This document shows, in pieces, positions 60,915-64,000 of a stretch of 64,000 nt of DNA (within the stretch, counting starts at the first letter, position 1; the number at the start of each line of letters is the position of its first letter). A model generated the notes under the pieces. That model was not told the DNA's origin and made no database searches. It worked only from the letters and a program-made list of their open reading frames with translations. Where the stretch lies: assembly GCF_016741855.1 (NCBI RefSeq), contig NZ_JAERRH010000017.1, positions 62,001-126,000 on the forward strand. The letters are read 5' to 3'. A program made the translations under genes and the position numbers. Source of the stretch: Streptomyces musisoli. Lineage in GTDB: Bacteria; Actinomycetota; Actinomycetes; Streptomycetales; Streptomycetaceae.

Positions 60915-62351
60915 ATGACTCCGAACATTCCTCATGTGACCCGGGCGAAGCACGGGCGGCCCGTGCACCACTGGCGGCGGGACGTCGTCGAGCTCGCCGC
61001 GCTCTTCACGGCCGTGGCCGTCGCCGACGCGGTGGCGAACCTGGTCGGGCACGGGCCGGACGGCCCGGCCCTGCTGGTGATCTCGGCGATGGCGCTGGCC
61101 GCGACGGCCGCCTTCCACGTGTGGTGGTCACGCCGCCACGGACACGCCCCGCCGGCGATCGATACCGGTGCCCGGCCGACCGCCGAACCGCGGCCGGCCG
61201 GGCCGTCCGAGCAGTCCTCCGCCGACGCGGTCGCCGGCGCGCTGTGGCGGATGCGGACGACGGTGAAGGACGAGCCGGGCTCCCTGGCCGCCCTGTGCGC
61301 CGCGCTCGCCGGGCGTCGGGTGGACATCCTGAGCCTTCAGGCGCACCCGCTGGCCGACGGTGCGGTGGACGAGTTCCTGCTGCGGGCACCGGGCACGCTG
61401 ACGGCGGCCGAGATCACCCGGGCGGTCGCGCTGGCCGGGGGCAGGTCCACGTGGATCGAGCGGGCCGACGCCCACGACCTGGTCGACGCGCCCACCCGGG
61501 TGCTCGGTCTGGCGGCGCGCACCGCCCTGGACACCGCGGAACTGCCGCTGGCGCTGCGCCAGTTGCTGGGCCGCTGCACGATCCGTTCGCTGCCCGGCAC
61601 GCCGGCCGGCGGGGGCCCGGGTCCGCGGCCGGTGCCGGTCGAGGGTGTCCTGGAGGACACCGTGATGCGGCTGCCGGCGCCGGAGGGCGGTGTCCTCACC
61701 GTGGAGCGGCCGTACCTGCCGTTCACCCCGACCGAGTTCGCCCGGGCGCGGGCGCTGGTGGAGCTGGACAGCCGGCTCGGGCCGCGCATCCCCGGCGGAC
61801 AGGACGTACTGACCCTGCCCGGGGGCAACGACATCACCGTGCGCCGGGTCGACACCGGGGATCTGACCGCGGCCCGGGCGATGCACGAACGGTGCTCGCC
61901 GCACACCCTCGCACTGCGCTACCACGGCCCGGTCGGCGACGCGGACCGCTATCTGAACCACCTGCTCAGCCCCCGCTTCGGCCGGACGCTGGCCGCGCAG
62001 ACCGCCTCCGGCCGGATCGTCGGCCTCGGGCATCTGCTGTGGGACGGCGACGAGACGGAGGTCGCGCTGCTGGTCGAGGACGACTGGCAGCAGCGGGGCA
62101 TCGGCGGTGAACTGCTCGGCCGGCTGGTGGCGATGGCGGTGGAGGCGGGCTGCGAGAGCGTGTACGCCGTGACCAAGGCGTCCAACACCGGCATGGTCGC
62201 CGCGATGCGCGGCCTCGGGCTGCCGCTGGACTACCAGATCGAGGAGGGGACGCTGGTCATCACGGCCCGGCTGGACTCCGTGCCGGAGGCGGCCCGGCCC
62301 CTGCACGACATCGGCCGCCACCCGCTCGGCGACCCCGCCCGCCGCGACTGA
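60915..62351 (+). CDS. Membrane-anchored ACT-domain/GNAT fusion protein
   Basis: A 478-residue protein with unusual architecture: two hydrophobic segments (about 28-48 and 53-72), an ACT-like domain (about 110-180, RTTVKDEPGSLAALCAALA, RRVDILSLQAHP), a middle region of unknown fold, and a C-terminal GNAT domain (about 315-455, DWQQRGIGGELLGRL). ACT domains usually sense amino acids, so the acetyltransferase may be under amino-acid control (inference), as in Pat-type enzymes regulated by fused sensors. ATG at 60915. Confidence 0.82.
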   Translation: MTPNIPHVTRAKHGRPVHHWRRDVVELAALFTAVAVADAVANLVGHGPDGPALLVISAMALAATAAFHVWWSRRHGHAPPAIDTGARPTAEPRPAGPSEQSSADAVAGALWRMRTTVKDEPGSLAALCAALAGRRVDILSLQAHPLADGAVDEFLLRAPGTLTAAEITRAVALAGGRSTWIERADAHDLVDAPTRVLGLAARTALDTAELPLALRQLLGRCTIRSLPGTPAGGGPGPRPVPVEGVLEDTVMRLPAPEGGVLTVERPYLPFTPTEFARARALVELDSRLGPRIPGGQDVLTLPGGNDITVRRVDTGDLTAARAMHERCSPHTLALRYHGPVGDADRYLNHLLSPRFGRTLAAQTASGRIVGLGHLLWDGDETEVALLVEDDWQQRGIGGELLGRLVAMAVEAGCESVYAVTKASNTGMVAAMRGLGLPLDYQIEEGTLVITARLDSVPEAARPLHDIGRHPLGDPARRD

Positions 62352-62501
62352 CCCGGCACCCCCACCACTGCGGTCCGCCCCGCTTCCCCGACACCGGCAC
62401 CGCCCACGGCCGCCCAGGTCCCCGGCGGCGACGGTGCCCCGCCACGGGGGGCCGGGGGGTGTCCGGGCGGTGTCCGGCGGTGCCGACCCGCGCTCGGCCC
62501 A

Positions 62502-62782
62502 CCGCCGGACACCACCGCGACCCGGCTCCCCGACACCGGCCCGCCGGACACCACCGCGACCGCCCATCGGACCCGGCCGCCGGACACCACCGCGACCGCC
62601 CACCGGCCCCCGACCGCCGGACACCACCGCGGCCACCCACCGGCACCCGGCCGCCGGACACCACCGCGGCCACCCACCGGCCCCTGGCCGCCGGACACCA
62701 CCGCGACCGCCCACCGGCCCCCGACCGCCGGACACCACCGCGGCCACCCCCCGGCACCCGGCCGCCGGGCGCCACCGCGGTC
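62502..62782. repeat. Tandem array of 37-base units
   Basis: Eight units beginning CCGCCGGACACCACCGCG start at 62502, 62541, 62578, 62614, 62651, 62688, 62725 and 62762, mostly 37 bases apart. The array ends just before the stop of the minus-strand PLP-enzyme gene. There are no spacers, so it is not a CRISPR. Confidence 0.92.
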
Positions 62783-62788
62783 CTTCTC

Positions 62789-63988
62789 TCAGTGCACAGC
62801 CTCCCGCAGCGGGACCGGTGTCGGAATGGGCTCTCCCAGGGCCTGGTCCAGGTCGGCCCAGAGGTCGTCCACGTCCTCCAGGCCCACCGACAGGCGCAGC
62901 AACCGGTCGCTCACGCCCGCCCCGCGCCGGTCCTCGGCCTCCACGATGCGGTGGCTGATGGACGCGGGATGCTGGATGAGCGTGTCGACGCTGCCCAGGC
63001 TCACCGCGGGGGTGACGAGCCGGACCCGGGAGATCAGCTCGTGCGGGTCGCCGTGCACCTCGAAGGCGATCATCGCGCCGCCGAGCCGCGGATAGCGCAC
63101 CCGGGCCACGCGCGGATCGGCGGCCAGCCGGCGGGCCAGCTCCGCGGCGTTCGCGGAGGCGGCCCGCACCCGCACCGGCAGCGTGGCGAGCCCGCGCAGC
63201 AGCAGGTAACCGGCCAGCGGATGCAGCACCCCGCCGGTGGCGAACCGTATCTGCCGCAGCCGGCCGGCGAACTCCTCGTCGCAGGCGACCACCCCGGCCA
63301 GTACATCGCCGTGCCCGCCGAGGTACTTGGTGGCGCTGTGCAGCACCAGCCGGGCACCCTGCTCGGCCGGCCGCTGGAGCACGGGCGTGGCGAAGGTGTT
63401 GTCGGCGAGCAGCGGGACCGACCCGCAGGCGTGGGCGATGGCCCGCAGGTCGAGTTCGGCGAGGGTCGGGTTGGCCGGGGTCTCGACCATCACCAGGCCG
63501 GTGTCCGGGCGCAGCGCGTCGCGGATGCCGGCCGGGTCGGTCCAGGTGACCTCCGTGCCGAGCAGCCCCGCGGTCAGCAGATGGTCGCTGCATCCGTACA
63601 GGGGCCGTACGGCGACGACGTGGCGCAGGCCCATGGCGGCCCGGGCGAGCAGGACGGCGCTGAGCGCGGCCATGCCGCTGGCGAAGGCGACCGCGGACTC
63701 GGTGCCCTCCAGGCGGGCCAGGGCGGTCTCGAAGCGGGCCACGGTCGGGTTGCCCAGACGGCCGTAGATCGGCGGCCCGGCCGGGTCCGCGCCGTCGGTG
63801 GCGAAGGCGTCGATACGCGCGGCCTCGGCCCTGCTGTCGTACGAGGGGTACGTGGTGGACAGGTCGATCGGCGGGGCGTGCAGGCCCTGGCGGGCGAGGT
63901 CGTCGCGGCCGGCGTGCACGGCCTCGGTGGCCAGGGCTCTCGATGCGGCGCGTACGTCGTCGTAGGCGCCGGTGCTCGCTGTGTCCAT
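62789..63988 (-). CDS. Cys/Met-metabolism PLP enzyme (cystathionine gamma-lyase/synthase type)
   Basis: A 399-residue trans-sulphuration enzyme. YGRLGNPTVARFE (phosphate-binding Tyr-Arg), SGMAALSAVL, NPTLAELDL, DNTFATPVLQRP and Schiff-base Lys221 in HSATKYLGGHGDV match the MetB/MdeA/gamma-lyase family. Cystathionine lyase, synthase and methionine lyase cannot be separated safely by eye. ATG at 63988, complete within the window. The 37-base repeats lie immediately downstream. Confidence 0.92.
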   Translation of the reverse strand: MDTASTGAYDDVRAASRALATEAVHAGRDDLARQGLHAPPIDLSTTYPSYDSRAEAARIDAFATDGADPAGPPIYGRLGNPTVARFETALARLEGTESAVAFASGMAALSAVLLARAAMGLRHVVAVRPLYGCSDHLLTAGLLGTEVTWTDPAGIRDALRPDTGLVMVETPANPTLAELDLRAIAHACGSVPLLADNTFATPVLQRPAEQGARLVLHSATKYLGGHGDVLAGVVACDEEFAGRLRQIRFATGGVLHPLAGYLLLRGLATLPVRVRAASANAAELARRLAADPRVARVRYPRLGGAMIAFEVHGDPHELISRVRLVTPAVSLGSVDTLIQHPASISHRIVEAEDRRGAGVSDRLLRLSVGLEDVDDLWADLDQALGEPIPTPVPLREAVH

Positions 63989-64000
63989 GGCCGGAAGGGT

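Noticed and set aside
62502..62782. Repeat array as CRISPR
   Set aside because: Units are contiguous with no unique spacers and no cas genes are near.

Overview
The window is very GC-rich, nearly all genes have G/C-ending third positions, many starts are GTG or TTG, and rare TTA codons sit in regulators. With a SARP regulator, a whiJ-type regulator/DUF397 pair, five or more Streptomyces-style dispersed repeats and F420-type enzymes, this points to a Streptomyces (or very close actinomycete) chromosome.

Region 1 (about 1-15,600) looks like a small-molecule biosynthetic cluster without an NRPS or PKS megasynthase. A SARP/NB-ARC activator (173-2029) is followed by a KshA-type Rieske oxygenase. 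A four-gene minus-strand operon (6826 down to 3362) encodes an ornithine/lysine N-hydroxylase, a PaiB/KtzT-type piperazate synthase, a monomeric-sarcosine-oxidase/NikD-like flavin amine oxidase and a 4-oxalocrotonate-tautomerase homologue. Read in order this suggests ornithine -> N5-hydroxyornithine -> piperazic acid -> an oxidised (dehydropiperazate or pyridazine) ring acid -> tautomerised product. A short LuxR regulator follows, then a plus-strand set: two-subunit Rieske dioxygenase, carboxymuconolactone-decarboxylase homologue, Cys-rich protein of unknown function, a free-standing condensation-domain-like protein with a degenerate active site, a VOC protein and a type II DAHP synthase. The SARP, the LuxR protein and the DAHP synthase each carry a TTA codon, suggesting bldA control. 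IS3 and IS630 remnants, a decayed kinase fragment and an inverted partial gene copy mark the region as mobile.

Region 2 (16,300-22,900) holds an MFS exporter divergent from an MmyB-like regulator, a PlsC acyltransferase, an NAD-dependent epimerase-like protein and a secreted tripeptidyl aminopeptidase. Region 3 (23,000-27,700) is a complete urease operon ureABCFGD. Region 4 (27,900-32,300) has an orphan Phd-type antitoxin, a ClpP homologue that has lost its Ser and His, a c-di-AMP (ydaO) riboswitch before an NlpC/P60 hydrolase, and an ATPase/XRE-DUF5753/DUF397 developmental regulator set.

Region 5 (32,350-36,850) is the biotin locus: bioF divergent from bioB-bioA-bioD, with an inverted repeat between them. 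Region 6 (37,000-49,800) carries a methyltransferase, a Doc/RHH toxin-antitoxin pair, a MacB-type ABC exporter, an F420-type oxidoreductase, a GNAT enzyme, two CNNM/CBS membrane proteins, an SGNH hydrolase, purB and a Mug-type DNA glycosylase. Region 7 (49,700-64,000) carries an ABC transporter divergent from its two-component system, ROK and GntR regulators, an ECF41 sigma factor divergent from a reductase, an alpha/beta hydrolase, a PhoD phosphatase, an ACT-GNAT fusion and a Cys/Met-metabolism PLP enzyme. Intergenic spaces in regions 6-7 contain several tandem repeat arrays. No rRNA, tRNA or CRISPR was seen.
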